DNA of 42,753 nt from a virus, in IMG/VR virus record IMGVR_UViG_3300028829_004742, positions 1-42,753 of that record; one strand, 5' to 3'. The translations under genes and the position numbers were made by a program. Below are positions 17,014-23,277 of this stretch, piece by piece. Below the pieces are notes generated by a model. It was not told the DNA's origin and ran no database searches. It worked only from the letters and a program-made list of their open reading frames with translations. How positions within the stretch are numbered: position 1 is the stretch's first letter; every line of letters starts with the position of its first letter.

Positions 17014-17050
17014 AACAACGACCCCGGCCGAAGCCAGGGCCGTTGTTTTT
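17014..17050. terminator. Rho-independent terminator, probably bidirectional
   Basis: A 15-base stem with two mismatches (AACAACGACCCCGGC pairing with GCCAGGGCCGTTGTT) closes a CGAA loop and is followed on the plus strand by seven T residues. On the minus strand the tail is GTTGTTATTT, weaker but usable. It lies between the Rpf-like gene and the exonuclease gene and could end both early leftward transcripts and read-through from the lysis cassette. Confidence 0.75.
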
Positions 17051-17080
17051 TTGGAGGAGCCTGCACGACTTCTTTCAATC

Positions 17081-17521
17081 TTACATGACCGATAAAGGCC
17101 AGTCCAGGAAAGTCACCTTTGGAACCTCGAGCACACGAAACGCAGGCGGCGAAGTTACTGTCCGGGTTTCCTCCCCCAGCCAGCGGACATTGATTGGGCC
17201 AGTGCCATCATTCCACCGGTACCCGCAAACCCAGTGGGAGATACCCCCACCGGGCATGGTTCGCAGATGCTCAGCCATCGCCCATTGATCGGCAACACTC
17301 GCATTTTTCGCTCGAGTACCTACAAGGTCATTCCTGCCTGCATCCTCAGCCACCCAGGACCAAGTGGTATCTAGGAACTGCCACAATCCTGAGGCTGTCG
17401 AGGTCGGGTTTTCGATGTTGGCGACCCCGCTGGATTCACAGTCAATTATGCCATTCCATGCGCCAAAGTCTGTGACCGGCTGGGCCAACAGGAACATTGA
17501 AAGCGTCAACGACGCAATCAT
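17081..17521 (-). CDS. Rpf/transglycosylase-like muralytic enzyme, secreted (146 aa)
   Basis: A short hydrophobic N-terminus (IASLTLSMFLLAQP) looks like a signal peptide or anchor. The following domain has the lysozyme-like fold signature of resuscitation-promoting factors and soluble lytic transglycosylases. It includes W22-N-G-I-I-D-C-E29-S-S-G with E29 as catalytic acid, then STASGLWQFLDTTW, and a later CGYRWNDGTGP. It would cleave glycan strands of peptidoglycan. It is encoded on the early strand, away from the M15 endolysin, and is coupled by ATGA to the gene before it. Copy 2 of the repeated 13-base motif (17153-17165) lies inside its 3' part. It could weaken the wall during infection or act late in lysis. 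Confidence 0.8.
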   Translation of the reverse strand: MIASLTLSMFLLAQPVTDFGAWNGIIDCESSGVANIENPTSTASGLWQFLDTTWSWVAEDAGRNDLVGTRAKNASVADQWAMAEHLRTMPGGGISHWVCGYRWNDGTGPINVRWLGEETRTVTSPPAFRVLEVPKVTFLDWPLSVM

Positions 17522-17904
17522 GCACGGCGTCGATTCGACGGCTTGCGTTTAGCAGCAGCAGCACGCATAGCTATGTCCGCTTCTTCATCTGTCAACGTTG
17601 TCCGCTGCCACTCGATCAGCTCCTCAGACATTGGGGGTTCATCCGGGGTCGGTGCAGGTTCTGTCTGCTCATTCAGCATTGGTGTCCCTTCTTCCATTTG
17701 TCGGTCTTCGGGTGTCGGGTTAAAGGCAGGAACATGACAGGACACAATCCATCCGTCTTTTACTCGACGTCGAGTCGATTCTGCTCCTAGCGTTTTTAAT
17801 TTTTCTGACAAGTATTGTGCTGAACCTGCCGAATATTTCATTATTTCCAGTTTTCCTCCATTAGTCGCAATTGTTTCGTTATATATCTGTTCTGATTCCG
17901 TCAT
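17518..17904 (-). CDS. Hypothetical protein (128 aa) upstream of Rpf-like enzyme
   Basis: The internal ATG at 17904 is preferred to one 40 codons further up because a clear AAAGGA site lies before it and the upstream part would read through a hairpin. The first 60 residues look folded (helix AGSAQYLSEKLKTLGAES, strand GWIVSCHVPAF). The rest is acidic and Pro-rich (TEPAPTPDEPPMSEEL) and ends in a basic tail (KRKPSNRRRA). No family is recognised. Its coupling to the muralytic gene suggests shared expression, not necessarily shared function. Confidence 0.75.
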   Translation of the reverse strand: MTESEQIYNETIATNGGKLEIMKYSAGSAQYLSEKLKTLGAESTRRRVKDGWIVSCHVPAFNPTPEDRQMEEGTPMLNEQTEPAPTPDEPPMSEELIEWQRTTLTDEEADIAMRAAAAKRKPSNRRRA

Positions 17905-17939
17905 TTGAATTCCTTTTTTATATTTACAAGGCAATGCGT

Positions 17940-17952
17940 AGTTACTGTCTGG
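17940..17952. repeat. Copy 3 of a repeated 13-base motif (AGTTACTGTCYGG)
   Basis: The same 13 bases, with only a C/T change, occur at 10925-10937, 17153-17165, 17940-17952 and 23318-23330, all in the same orientation. Copies 1-3 extend to AGTTACTGTCYGGGTT, and copies 1 and 2 share the further CCTCCCC. Here and at 23318 the motif lies 35-45 bases upstream of a minus-strand start codon, suiting a promoter or regulator site. Copies 1 and 2 are inside genes. In the leftward direction the motif reads CCRGACAGTAACT. Confidence 0.6.
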
Positions 17953-17970
17953 GTTCAGCCCTATTAAAGC

Positions 17971-18007
17971 GTTTTCGGGCTCGGCAGCAAAGGCCAAGCC
18001 CGAAAAC
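17971..18007. terminator. Perfect 11-base hairpin, terminator-like
   Basis: GTTTTCGGGCT pairs perfectly with AGCCCGAAAAC around a 15-base loop. It follows the stop of the 74-aa gene and precedes the 128-aa gene on the minus strand. There is no long T tract (tail GCTTTAATAG), so it may be an attenuator or mRNA-processing hairpin instead of a full terminator. Confidence 0.6.
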
Positions 18008-18027
18008 ATAAATACATCGGTCAAATT

Positions 18028-18252
18028 TTAGTAGTCATCTTCCCATCGTTCACCTGCATAGCCTGGGTCGAAGTCTGACGGAGCGTGTTGGGGATATCGT
18101 TCATTGATACCGTTGATAATCTCGTAGTGTGCATTCATATGGCTCCTGCATCGTACGGCGTGAGTGCCCAGTTCAGAGTAATAGTCTTCAAGCGGACCTG
18201 CACAAGCACTTTTGTGGCTGTCCCTACATTCTCGTGGTTCTGTAAATCTCAT
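18028..18252 (-). CDS. Small Cys/His protein (74 aa)
   Basis: The protein is short, with cysteines at 9, 17 and 35 and a following His (RCRSHMNAHYE). The spacing could bind a metal ion. The rest is acidic and Tyr/Asp-rich, ending in RWEDDY. A good ribosome site (AAGGAAA) precedes the ATG. Similar small early proteins with a C...C...RCxxH layout are common in actinophages, without known function. It is separated by 28 bases from the upstream membrane protein gene. Confidence 0.75.
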   Translation of the reverse strand: MRFTEPRECRDSHKSACAGPLEDYYSELGTHAVRCRSHMNAHYEIINGINERYPQHAPSDFDPGYAGERWEDDY

Positions 18253-18280
18253 AGTGTTTCCTTTTGGTTGTAGTGGTTAT

Positions 18281-18547
18281 TTATTTTTGTAATGCATTTT
18301 CTCGGTAGTCCACAATTCGGAATCCCCACAATGGCGGCTCCCAGTCACTGTTAGGTGACGTGATAAGCCAACACGGTTCATCTTTATGCTGAGGCTGTGC
18401 TCGACTGCAATTTGGGACGCATGTGTTCCCATCAGCTGAGCAATGAGTCATCAGGTTGGCTGCACCTGACACCAGGTGAGCTATAAAGAACACGATGAGC
18501 AACAGCAAGCTTGTGCCGATGACAACTTTTTCGAGACGAGTAGTCAC
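18281..18547 (-). CDS. Single-TM protein with Cys-rich outer part (88 aa)
   Basis: GTG is chosen as start because it overlaps the upstream stop (GTGA). An ATG 13 codons further up would run deep into the previous gene. Residues 8-28 form one membrane helix (VVIGTSLLLLIVFFIAHLVSG). The following part has four cysteines within about 25 residues (HCSADGNTCVPNCSRA...PCW), which suggests disulfides and an extracellular location. An early-expressed membrane protein of this kind may act in superinfection exclusion, but no family is recognised. Confidence 0.7.
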   Translation of the reverse strand: MTTRLEKVVIGTSLLLLIVFFIAHLVSGAANLMTHCSADGNTCVPNCSRAQPQHKDEPCWLITSPNSDWEPPLWGFRIVDYRENALQK

Positions 18548-18870
18548 TTTGGCAGGTCGATTGCCTTCATTGTGGCTACTCCGCAACCACGGTGCATTGA
18601 CGTTTCTTCGCCAGAGCCTTCGTATTCGTTGTCATGCTTAGAAGCCAGCAGGTCTATCTGTGCCGCTTCTAGGCATGCAATGAGTTTGGCGATGAGAGGT
18701 GCTGCATCTTGACGCAAGAAGTAACGGGTCCTGTGCTCAGCGATTTCGATATGGAGCGTTGCATACCGACCGTGGTCAGTGTCCCATTGTTTGACGTCAG
18801 TACTCATCTTGAGGTCAGTGCCTCTGTCTTGGTGGACATCGGTGTACGAAATGCTTGTACGTTCGGTCAT
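18544..18870 (-). CDS. Hypothetical early protein (108 aa)
   Basis: The ATG used has a GGGAAA ribosome site seven bases upstream. An in-frame ATG 19 codons further up would start inside a palindrome-bearing spacer. The sequence looks folded, alternating strands (GRYATLHIEIAEHRTRYFLRQ) and a helix (APLIAKLIACLEAAQIDLLASK). It ends with a short Cys/His-poor tail. This strand-helix layout recalls small phage proteins of unknown function that follow sliding-clamp genes. Nothing more can be said. It is translationally coupled to the membrane protein gene after it. Confidence 0.75.
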   Translation of the reverse strand: MTERTSISYTDVHQDRGTDLKMSTDVKQWDTDHGRYATLHIEIAEHRTRYFLRQDAAPLIAKLIACLEAAQIDLLASKHDNEYEGSGEETSMHRGCGVATMKAIDLPK

Positions 18871-18915
18871 GTTTGTTTCCCTTTGCTTATGTGGTGCTGG
18901 TTTAGCGCCATCACT

Positions 18916-18944
18916 CAGCACACCCACTCGAGGCGGGTGTGCTG
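18916..18944. terminator. Perfect 10-base hairpin after the sliding-clamp gene
   Basis: CAGCACACCC pairs perfectly with GGGTGTGCTG around a nine-base loop. It lies just downstream of the clamp stop and before the next minus-strand gene. No T tract follows on either strand, so a role in mRNA stabilisation or partial attenuation is as likely as termination. Confidence 0.55.
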
Positions 18945-18966
18945 GCTGACGGTTCTAACGTGCGTG

Positions 18967-19665
18967 CTATTCTGCCACTTCGTATTTGACGGGCATGAGG
19001 AGCATGAAAGCTTGTAGGTCGGCGTGGTGATCCCGAGTGAAATGCCAGATTGTAGGTGTGCGCGTGTCTACGTAACGGTTGATTAGCACCATCTTGGAAT
19101 CACGCACGTTCTTTACACTTGTGCCATTCATGCTGGGGTGACGCAGTTTGCCCACGTCAGACAGGAACGCAGGGTTGAACGCCGGAGGCGGGCAACCAGG
19201 GTTGGTGGCGTCGAGTGCGGGCACAAGGCCTTGCCATTGAGGGTAGTCACCTTCAATGCTGGGACTCCAGAAGGTTGGCCGCTCTTCCAATGTGGTCGAG
19301 GAGCCTTCCCGCAGTTCAATCACGTTGTCATCTTCGTTGATGCTGACAAAGCCTGGTGTCATTTTCTTGACTGCTGCTAGCATGCCTTTGATGTCCCCGA
19401 CAATGATCCTGCGTTGGAAAGCGTTTTGAAACGCCGAGTTTTTCGAGGGTAGCGGGCTTTGGCTGGTTTGTATTTTGGTGCTGACCAGACGGTAGGAGTC
19501 GGTGGCGGTGATTGACAATTCCAGCGTGCTGTTTGATTCTTTTTCAACCACGGTGGTTTCAAACACTGCGCCTTCGAGGATTGGTCGTGACGGGTCTTTT
19601 GAGGTGGCGATGAGTGCATTGTGCAATGCGATCTCGAGTGCGGTGCGTTCAATACGGATAGTCAT
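18967..19665 (-). CDS. dnaN: DnaN-like DNA polymerase sliding clamp, short form (232 aa)
   Basis: The protein has beta-clamp hallmarks. There is an N-terminal TALEIALHNALIATSKDPSRPILEGAVFE segment, then the ATDSYRLV strand typical of domain I. VGDIKGMLAAVKKM follows, and a C-terminal PTIWHF...LQAFMLLMPV end like the final strand of bacterial DnaN. Clamps encircle DNA and tether polymerases. Cellular beta is about 370 aa in three domains. This one has room for about two, near the size of T4 gp45. The internal ATG is chosen for its AAAGGAAAAC ribosome site. No DNA polymerase is recognised in the genome, so it probably binds the host polymerase or the phage exonuclease and helicase. Confidence 0.88.
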   Translation of the reverse strand: MTIRIERTALEIALHNALIATSKDPSRPILEGAVFETTVVEKESNSTLELSITATDSYRLVSTKIQTSQSPLPSKNSAFQNAFQRRIIVGDIKGMLAAVKKMTPGFVSINEDDNVIELREGSSTTLEERPTFWSPSIEGDYPQWQGLVPALDATNPGCPPPAFNPAFLSDVGKLRHPSMNGTSVKNVRDSKMVLINRYVDTRTPTIWHFTRDHHADLQAFMLLMPVKYEVAE

Positions 19666-19770
19666 TTGTTTTCCTTTGCTTTGCGGGACGCCCAATACGT
19701 CCCGGTATCACTTGTAACCCATGATAGTCGTCGGTGACTAGCATGTCTATTGCTTAATAGTTAACGAAAT

Positions 19771-19804
19771 GGGGTGAAAGCCGCCAACAGGCAGCTCACA
19801 CCCC
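19771..19804. terminator. Hairpin between small zinc gene and clamp gene
   Basis: GGGGTG and CACCCC close a stem with an inner AGC(T)GCC/GGC(G)GCT helix on the minus strand. The whole sits in the 175-base gap upstream of the clamp gene. The minus-strand tail is ATTTCGTT, only weakly T-rich. It could end the upstream small-gene transcript or act as an attenuator. Promoter elements for the clamp gene should also lie here, but I see no clear -35/-10 pair. Confidence 0.45.
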
Positions 19805-19840
19805 CGGTGTCGTTGTGTCGTTTGCGTGTCGTAACGTCAG

Positions 19841-20005
19841 CTACGACACCGCTCTTTCGTGAGGTTCAACTCGCCCGCCTGTCCAATCTGCGAACAGATC
19901 TTTGGGGTCAGTCAAGTCTTTTTCACACACGGCACACGCTACGTACCGTGATTTGTCACGGTACCGGCGCACTAGCCCGTTGTTTCCGGGGCATTTATTC
20001 TCCAT
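19841..20005 (-). CDS. Small zinc-finger-like protein (54 aa)
   Basis: The protein starts MENKCPGNNG and has C5, C24 and C27 (YVACAVCEKDL) plus H49, a plausible single zinc site. The ATG overlaps the end of the gene before by 11 bases, matching the coupled style of this cluster, and the reading frame is open for exactly 55 codons. Proteins of the form CPGN...RYxxK...CxxCxK are widespread small actinophage proteins. Their function is unknown. Confidence 0.75.
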   Translation of the reverse strand: MENKCPGNNGLVRRYRDKSRYVACAVCEKDLTDPKDLFADWTGGRVEPHERAVS

Positions 20006-20198
20006 GTTCATTTACCCCGTAGTCGTCTAGCCTTGTGAGAGGCGTCAGGTCCGGGATTACGTAGTCGTCCAGGTCATGATTGCTACATGGCCCGGTGAGC
20101 ATCGCCATCATGACTGCTGGCAGGTTGCGCCACTCTTCAGTGACCCTTGCTCGTTCTTCGTCAGTTACTGCGCATTTGATGATGTGATTGCACGCCAT
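19995..20198 (-). CDS. Hypothetical early protein (67 aa)
   Basis: The ATG at 20198 is chosen because it overlaps the preceding stop (TAATG). The sequence has an N-terminal MACNHIIKCAVTDEERARVTEEWRNLPAVMMAML helix-rich part and an acidic end (DLDDYVIPDLTPLTRLDDYG). Two cysteines and a His near the start (CNHIIKC) might bind a metal with C37. No family is recognised. It is one of a run of overlapping minus-strand genes. Confidence 0.7.
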   Translation of the reverse strand: MACNHIIKCAVTDEERARVTEEWRNLPAVMMAMLTGPCSNHDLDDYVIPDLTPLTRLDDYGVNEHGE

Positions 20199-20437
20199 TA
20201 GAAGTCGACTCCGTAGCCGCAAGTGCGGCAAGCAGTCGAGATGCGCTGGCCATTCACGAAGCCAGCTTCATTACTTAGGTCAGCCCAGCCGTCATCAGGA
20301 ACATCTCCATGCGAGATTTTTTCAATGAAACCTGTTTTGCAGTCGTAGTAGTTGTGAACCTCATCACCAACGCTGACAGTGTGACCGTCAGCTGTCTTAA
20401 TGGTGGCAGGTACTGGATTGTTGTGATGATTAGCCAT
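20198..20437 (-). CDS. Small SH3-like protein with C-terminal CxxC (79 aa)
   Basis: The middle (ADGHTVSVGDEVHNYYDCKTGFIEKISHGDVPDDGWADL) reads like a small beta-barrel of the type seen in many phage and plasmid accessory proteins, with the G-D-x-V turn at its start. The end, TACRTCGYGVDF, has one CxxC pair. Its ATG lies within the end of the 49-aa gene (8-base overlap). A DNA- or protein-binding adaptor is plausible, but nothing specific is known. Confidence 0.75.
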   Translation of the reverse strand: MANHHNNPVPATIKTADGHTVSVGDEVHNYYDCKTGFIEKISHGDVPDDGWADLSNEAGFVNGQRISTACRTCGYGVDF

Positions 20438-20579
20438 TGTTTAGCTCTTTTCCGAGTCGTGTTTTGATTGCGTGGATTCGCCGCTTGACCTGGTCTTTAT
20501 CTGCCGCTGTGACCAGCTGCTTCTCAGCTGCTGTCAAGTTTTGGCGCAGCAACTTTTCCCGTGTCGTCATGGCTTTCAT
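20430..20579 (-). CDS. Short basic helical protein (49 aa)
   Basis: The product starts MKAMTTREKLLRQNLTAAEKQ and continues as one or two charged helices (KDQVKRRIHAIKTRLGKEL), with no cysteine and a net positive charge. Start and stop both overlap neighbouring genes (ATGA with the gene before, 8 bases with the gene after), which supports it as real despite its size. The coiled-coil appearance suggests a dimer, but function is unknown. Confidence 0.7.
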   Translation of the reverse strand: MKAMTTREKLLRQNLTAAEKQLVTAADKDQVKRRIHAIKTRLGKELNNG

Positions 20580-20815
20580 TGTTCTTTTCCGTACTCTCGG
20601 CCGTACGTTTCCTTATACAACGCCCGCATCTCAGCCAACGCTCCCTTTTTTGTGCGCTTCACGCAGCCGTACCGCTGCTGCGCCACCTTGAGGATTGACC
20701 CTCTCGAGTGACTCATGCCAGTGCGTACCTCAATAGTTAATGCGCCGATGACTTGTGCCATGCGGAATTGTTCTATGTCTTCATTTGTTAGATCTTGATT
20801 TTTGATGATTATCAT
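20576..20815 (-). CDS. Hypothetical early protein (79 aa)
   Basis: The ATG at 20815 is preferred. A TTG four codons upstream is too close to the GAAGAAG sequence, which stands at a usable distance from the ATG. The protein looks helical throughout, with an N-terminal MIIIKNQDLTNEDIEQFRMAQV and a basic middle (SILKVAQQRYGCVKRTKKGA) that could contact DNA. It is coupled by ATGA to the 49-aa gene. No family can be named. Confidence 0.72.
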   Translation of the reverse strand: MIIIKNQDLTNEDIEQFRMAQVIGALTIEVRTGMSHSRGSILKVAQQRYGCVKRTKKGALAEMRALYKETYGREYGKEQ

Positions 20816-20820
20816 TTTGG

Positions 20821-21216
20821 TTACCAATCTTCTTCAATAGGGGTTAAACAATTTACTGCTTGCTTCATTAACGTGAGCGCATCGAACGGTGCGTCATGGT
20901 GCAATCCTTCAGTTGCGGCCAACGCACAAATGTCAGACAGGTGCTCAGAATGCGTTTCGTACCACATGTCCACTTTGTCGCCACAATGCCCGCCTGCTGT
21001 CACACCCGGAGCGAACGAGTCAGCGTACGCATACCGCAACATTTGCAACGGCAAGTCGTTTTGTTCGCTCTTAACACGCTCCCTTTCCCGAAGCGTGTTG
21101 TAATCACTTAGTTCTTTTACTAGTGCCATGACTCCCAATATCACAGCAGTCGACAGTTCCTCTTGCGGGATATCGCCAAACGCCTTAGCGGTTGCGTCAA
21201 TCTCAAAGTTTTTCAT
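20821..21216 (-). CDS. Hypothetical early protein (131 aa)
   Basis: No family is recognised. The first half is helical (STAVILGVMALVKELSDYNTLRERERVKSEQ). The second half has a Gly/His/Cys-containing stretch (PGVTAGGHCGDKVDMWYETHSEHLSDICALA) and a closing helix. The gene is coupled by ATGA to the gene upstream. Its place in a run of small early genes between ArdA and the clamp suggests a host-takeover or replication accessory role, without direct evidence. Confidence 0.72.
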   Translation of the reverse strand: MKNFEIDATAKAFGDIPQEELSTAVILGVMALVKELSDYNTLRERERVKSEQNDLPLQMLRYAYADSFAPGVTAGGHCGDKVDMWYETHSEHLSDICALAATEGLHHDAPFDALTLMKQAVNCLTPIEEDW

Positions 21217-21395
21217 TCCTCATCCTTTACTGGTTGGTTAAACAGATTTTTTACGTATGACTGATGCGCCTGGAACGCAACACACCCCACACACGGCGTG
21301 GGATCAATGACGATGCCGTAAACGACATTGTCTTTTAGTTCGTGCGGGTTGGTGCAACGGAAACATTCAGGGCACACACGGTTTGACAGCTTCAT
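21213..21395 (-). CDS. Small zinc-finger protein (60 aa)
   Basis: Two CxxC pairs (C8-x2-C11 with a further C14; C35-x2-C38) separated by about 24 residues make a compact zinc ribbon. The outer parts are hydrophilic and the C-terminus is acidic (QPVKDEE). It overlaps both neighbours by four bases (ATGA). Such stand-alone ribbons in phages often bind host RNA polymerase or nucleic acid, but this one has no specific match. Confidence 0.78.
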   Translation of the reverse strand: MKLSNRVCPECFRCTNPHELKDNVVYGIVIDPTPCVGCVAFQAHQSYVKNLFNQPVKDEE

Positions 21396-21658
21396 GCTGT
21401 GTGATTTGTGATGTACAAGTCAATAAACTTGGCACCCTCGAGGGACGAAGGCACGTAACGAGGCCGAATGACATAATCGCCACCTTTACCAGCCTCATAC
21501 ACTGCCATCTGCCATTTCTCCGAACCATAAACATGCTTGATGACAGCAGTCACCCGCATGCCAGTCGCATCAGTGAACGACTTAGACATGCGCTGCAAGT
21601 CACCGTCGTTGTACTTGGTCAAACGCCATTTACCAGGCTTCGTGTCCCAGGAAGGCAT
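21392..21658 (-). CDS. Hypothetical early protein (88 aa)
   Basis: The protein is basic and beta-strand-rich, with aromatic residues spread along it (KWRLTKYNDGDLQRM, VIKHVYGSEKWQMAVYEAGKGGDYVIRPRYVP). The layout suggests a small mixed alpha/beta fold. I cannot assign a family. The start and stop overlap neighbouring genes by one to four bases, so it is part of the same coupled set. Confidence 0.72.
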   Translation of the reverse strand: MPSWDTKPGKWRLTKYNDGDLQRMSKSFTDATGMRVTAVIKHVYGSEKWQMAVYEAGKGGDYVIRPRYVPSSLEGAKFIDLYITNHTA

Positions 21659-22011
21659 CAGGAGTCCATCCAGTCAGTCAATACTGTGCATCGAACGTCC
21701 TGGTCAGCCCACACGATCCGGCCAGAAGGCGACAGCGTAAACATGTCAGAGTTAGACGCTTCGTACGCCAAAGAAGCCCAAGTTTCAGCTTCATCAGTCG
21801 CTAGGTGCTCACTATCGACAGTATCAAGCAAACATTCCTCAGCCACTTCTAAAGCGTCCCACAGGTTGTCAGCCCGCACCACATAACGTGGCGGGTCGAA
21901 ACAGTCCACAAGACACACTGAGAACAGGTGCATGCCTCCGTATCCGTAACCGGCGTAGCCGGTGTCATGACGGTCGTGCAACCGTCGATGTTTAATTCCA
22001 TTGATAATCAT
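21658..22011 (-). CDS. Hypothetical early protein (117 aa)
   Basis: An N-terminal segment is rich in His, Arg, Tyr and Gly (INGIKHRRLHDRHDTGYAGYGYGGMHLFSVCLVDCF). It is followed by a strand-helix unit with acidic character (RADNLWDALEVAEECLLDTVDSEHLATDEAETW). The end (GRIVWADQDVRCTVLTDWMDS) looks folded. No family is recognised. It follows the DnaJ-like zinc protein by two bases and overlaps the next gene by one. Confidence 0.72.
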   Translation of the reverse strand: MIINGIKHRRLHDRHDTGYAGYGYGGMHLFSVCLVDCFDPPRYVVRADNLWDALEVAEECLLDTVDSEHLATDEAETWASLAYEASNSDMFTLSPSGRIVWADQDVRCTVLTDWMDS

Positions 22012-22013
22012 GG

Positions 22014-22328
22014 TTAGTAACCCATTGCCCTTTCCTGTGCTTCAGCACGCTGATATTCATATTCCTGATACAAGTAGATCTTGTGTTCGTTAGACAGTGC
22101 GTCTTCGTCTACAAATTTCACTTTTCCTGAACCCCCACACTGCACACATGACTGGTCGTAATGCCCAGTCATCATGTCCTCGAGCATGTCGACGTCATGC
22201 AGGTCTTCTTGTGTCAACACAAAGCCACGGTTACCGAGGTACCCGACGCCTTCACCTTGACAGCCGTCACAGATCTCCCATTTCATGGGCATGGGGATAA
22301 GTTCGTCGTTGTCGTCGTAAATAATCAT
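22014..22328 (-). CDS. DnaJ-type zinc-finger protein (104 aa)
   Basis: Two CxxCxGxG half-motifs (CDGCQGEG at about residues 19-26, CVQCGGSG at about 61-68) are the zinc-binding repeats of the DnaJ/HSP40 cysteine-rich domain. The J domain and substrate domain are absent. Stand-alone versions are common in phages and may be chaperone or RNA-binding adaptors. The C-terminus is a charged helix (YLYQEYEYQRAEAQERAMG). The internal ATG is used because GGAAGGA lies at the right distance. The upstream in-frame ATG would overlap the ArdA gene. Confidence 0.82.
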   Translation of the reverse strand: MIIYDDNDELIPMPMKWEICDGCQGEGVGYLGNRGFVLTQEDLHDVDMLEDMMTGHYDQSCVQCGGSGKVKFVDEDALSNEHKIYLYQEYEYQRAEAQERAMGY

Positions 22329-22350
22329 GTGAGTGCATCCTTCCTTGTGC

Positions 22351-22905
22351 TCAATACGCTTCAGGAAAGTGGTAGATGGTGCCTTTGTTTTCCGTCCACG
22401 CACAATTCATTTTGAGGGACATGCGCAGGCGTTCATCGGCAACCGTGATCCCCCACGGCACTTCTCCGAACGTGTTTTCCAGCAGGTCGTACAATTCGGA
22501 ACGTTGATCGTCAATGGCGTCAGTCCACGAGTCGAAACTCGAGTAACCCTCGATCATGCGTTCCAGTTCGCCAGCATCGGTTTCGCCCATAAGCTGCACT
22601 AAAGCGCACAACACACCTGCGTCATGGTCTTCAATTAATTGCGCTATCCCGGACACCCAATCAAACTGCTCATATTCGTGCACGGTTAACTCGCCGAAAC
22701 CCTCATAGTCATGGATAGCCCATTCTTCAGCTTTCAAACCCCATTTTTTTGAGAAGTCACAGGCGGCTTCGGGGGAAGCAGCTAGCATCGCTTTTACTTG
22801 CTCGTAAATTTCGTCAGGGTCCAACGTGGCATCAATCCACACTCCGTGGAGGATGCCTGCGTTGTAGTCCATCAAACTTGCTACATATATGCGTATATCA
22901 GTCAT
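22351..22905 (-). CDS. ardA: ArdA-family antirestriction protein, DNA mimic (184 aa)
   Basis: The protein matches ArdA in length, acidity and diagnostic motifs. These are RIYVASLMDYNAGILHGVWIDA at the start, EEWAIHDYEGFGEL in the middle, then a long acidic helical region. ArdA imitates bent B-form DNA with surface carboxylates, binds type I restriction-modification enzymes and blocks restriction, sometimes methylation too. In plasmids it is expressed early after DNA entry, and its place here among the earliest leftward genes fits that. The start ATG overlaps the stop of a 31-aa membrane peptide gene. Confidence 0.93.
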   Translation of the reverse strand: MTDIRIYVASLMDYNAGILHGVWIDATLDPDEIYEQVKAMLAASPEAACDFSKKWGLKAEEWAIHDYEGFGELTVHEYEQFDWVSGIAQLIEDHDAGVLCALVQLMGETDAGELERMIEGYSSFDSWTDAIDDQRSELYDLLENTFGEVPWGITVADERLRMSLKMNCAWTENKGTIYHFPEAY

Positions 22906-22997
22906 GTTGATACGAGTCCTTTCAAGACCTCGAGAAACAGGAGAAACCCCCCAAACGTGACAACAGCAATTGCTGTCGCCTTCAAATAATCAAGCAT
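22902..22997 (-). CDS. 31-aa single-TM micropeptide coupled to ArdA
   Basis: The 32-codon frame encodes MLDYLKATAIAVVTFGGFLL and a further LFLEVLKGLVST, a single membrane helix with short polar ends. Its ATG lies within the stop region of the 95-aa zinc gene (ATGCTTGA) and its TGA overlaps the ArdA ATG (ATGA), so all three are linked in translation. The tight overlaps and clean hydrophobic pattern support a real gene. Function is unknown. It may act on the envelope or merely couple translation. Confidence 0.62.
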   Translation of the reverse strand: MLDYLKATAIAVVTFGGFLLFLEVLKGLVST

Positions 22998-23277
22998 TAG
23001 CTGCCTCCTTCAAAGCCGCCCTACACGCTGCAATCCCTGCACGACTCGTCACAGTCGACACAATTCGCTCGTAACGTGTGAACTCAGTCCAAACTTCACT
23101 GTCGTTGTACGGGTCAACCTCCCCCTCGATGGCGTACTCGTAAGGGCAGTAGTCATTAGCGAACAACTCGATGTTGCGCTCAATACATGACTCACAGATG
23201 GCGTCGGTAGGGGTTGTGAGAGTGAAACACTCGAAGCAATCCTCGCAAAAGCGGAATCGTTTAACTGTCTTAGGCAT
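22990..23277 (-). CDS. Zinc-finger protein, first gene of the small-gene early cluster (95 aa)
   Basis: The N-terminus has a compact cluster (FCEDCFECFTL, then CESC about 15 residues on), a likely zinc ribbon. A Tyr/Glu-rich acidic middle (FANDYCPYEYAIEGEVDPYNDSEVW) and a helical basic end follow. The region upstream is the hairpin-rich spacer, with copy 4 of the repeated 13-base motif about 41 bases before the ATG, so this is probably the first gene of its transcript. The ribosome site is weak (AGAAAG). Early host-directed regulation is possible, but not shown. Confidence 0.75.
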   Translation of the reverse strand: MPKTVKRFRFCEDCFECFTLTTPTDAICESCIERNIELFANDYCPYEYAIEGEVDPYNDSEVWTEFTRYERIVSTVTSRAGIAACRAALKEAANA

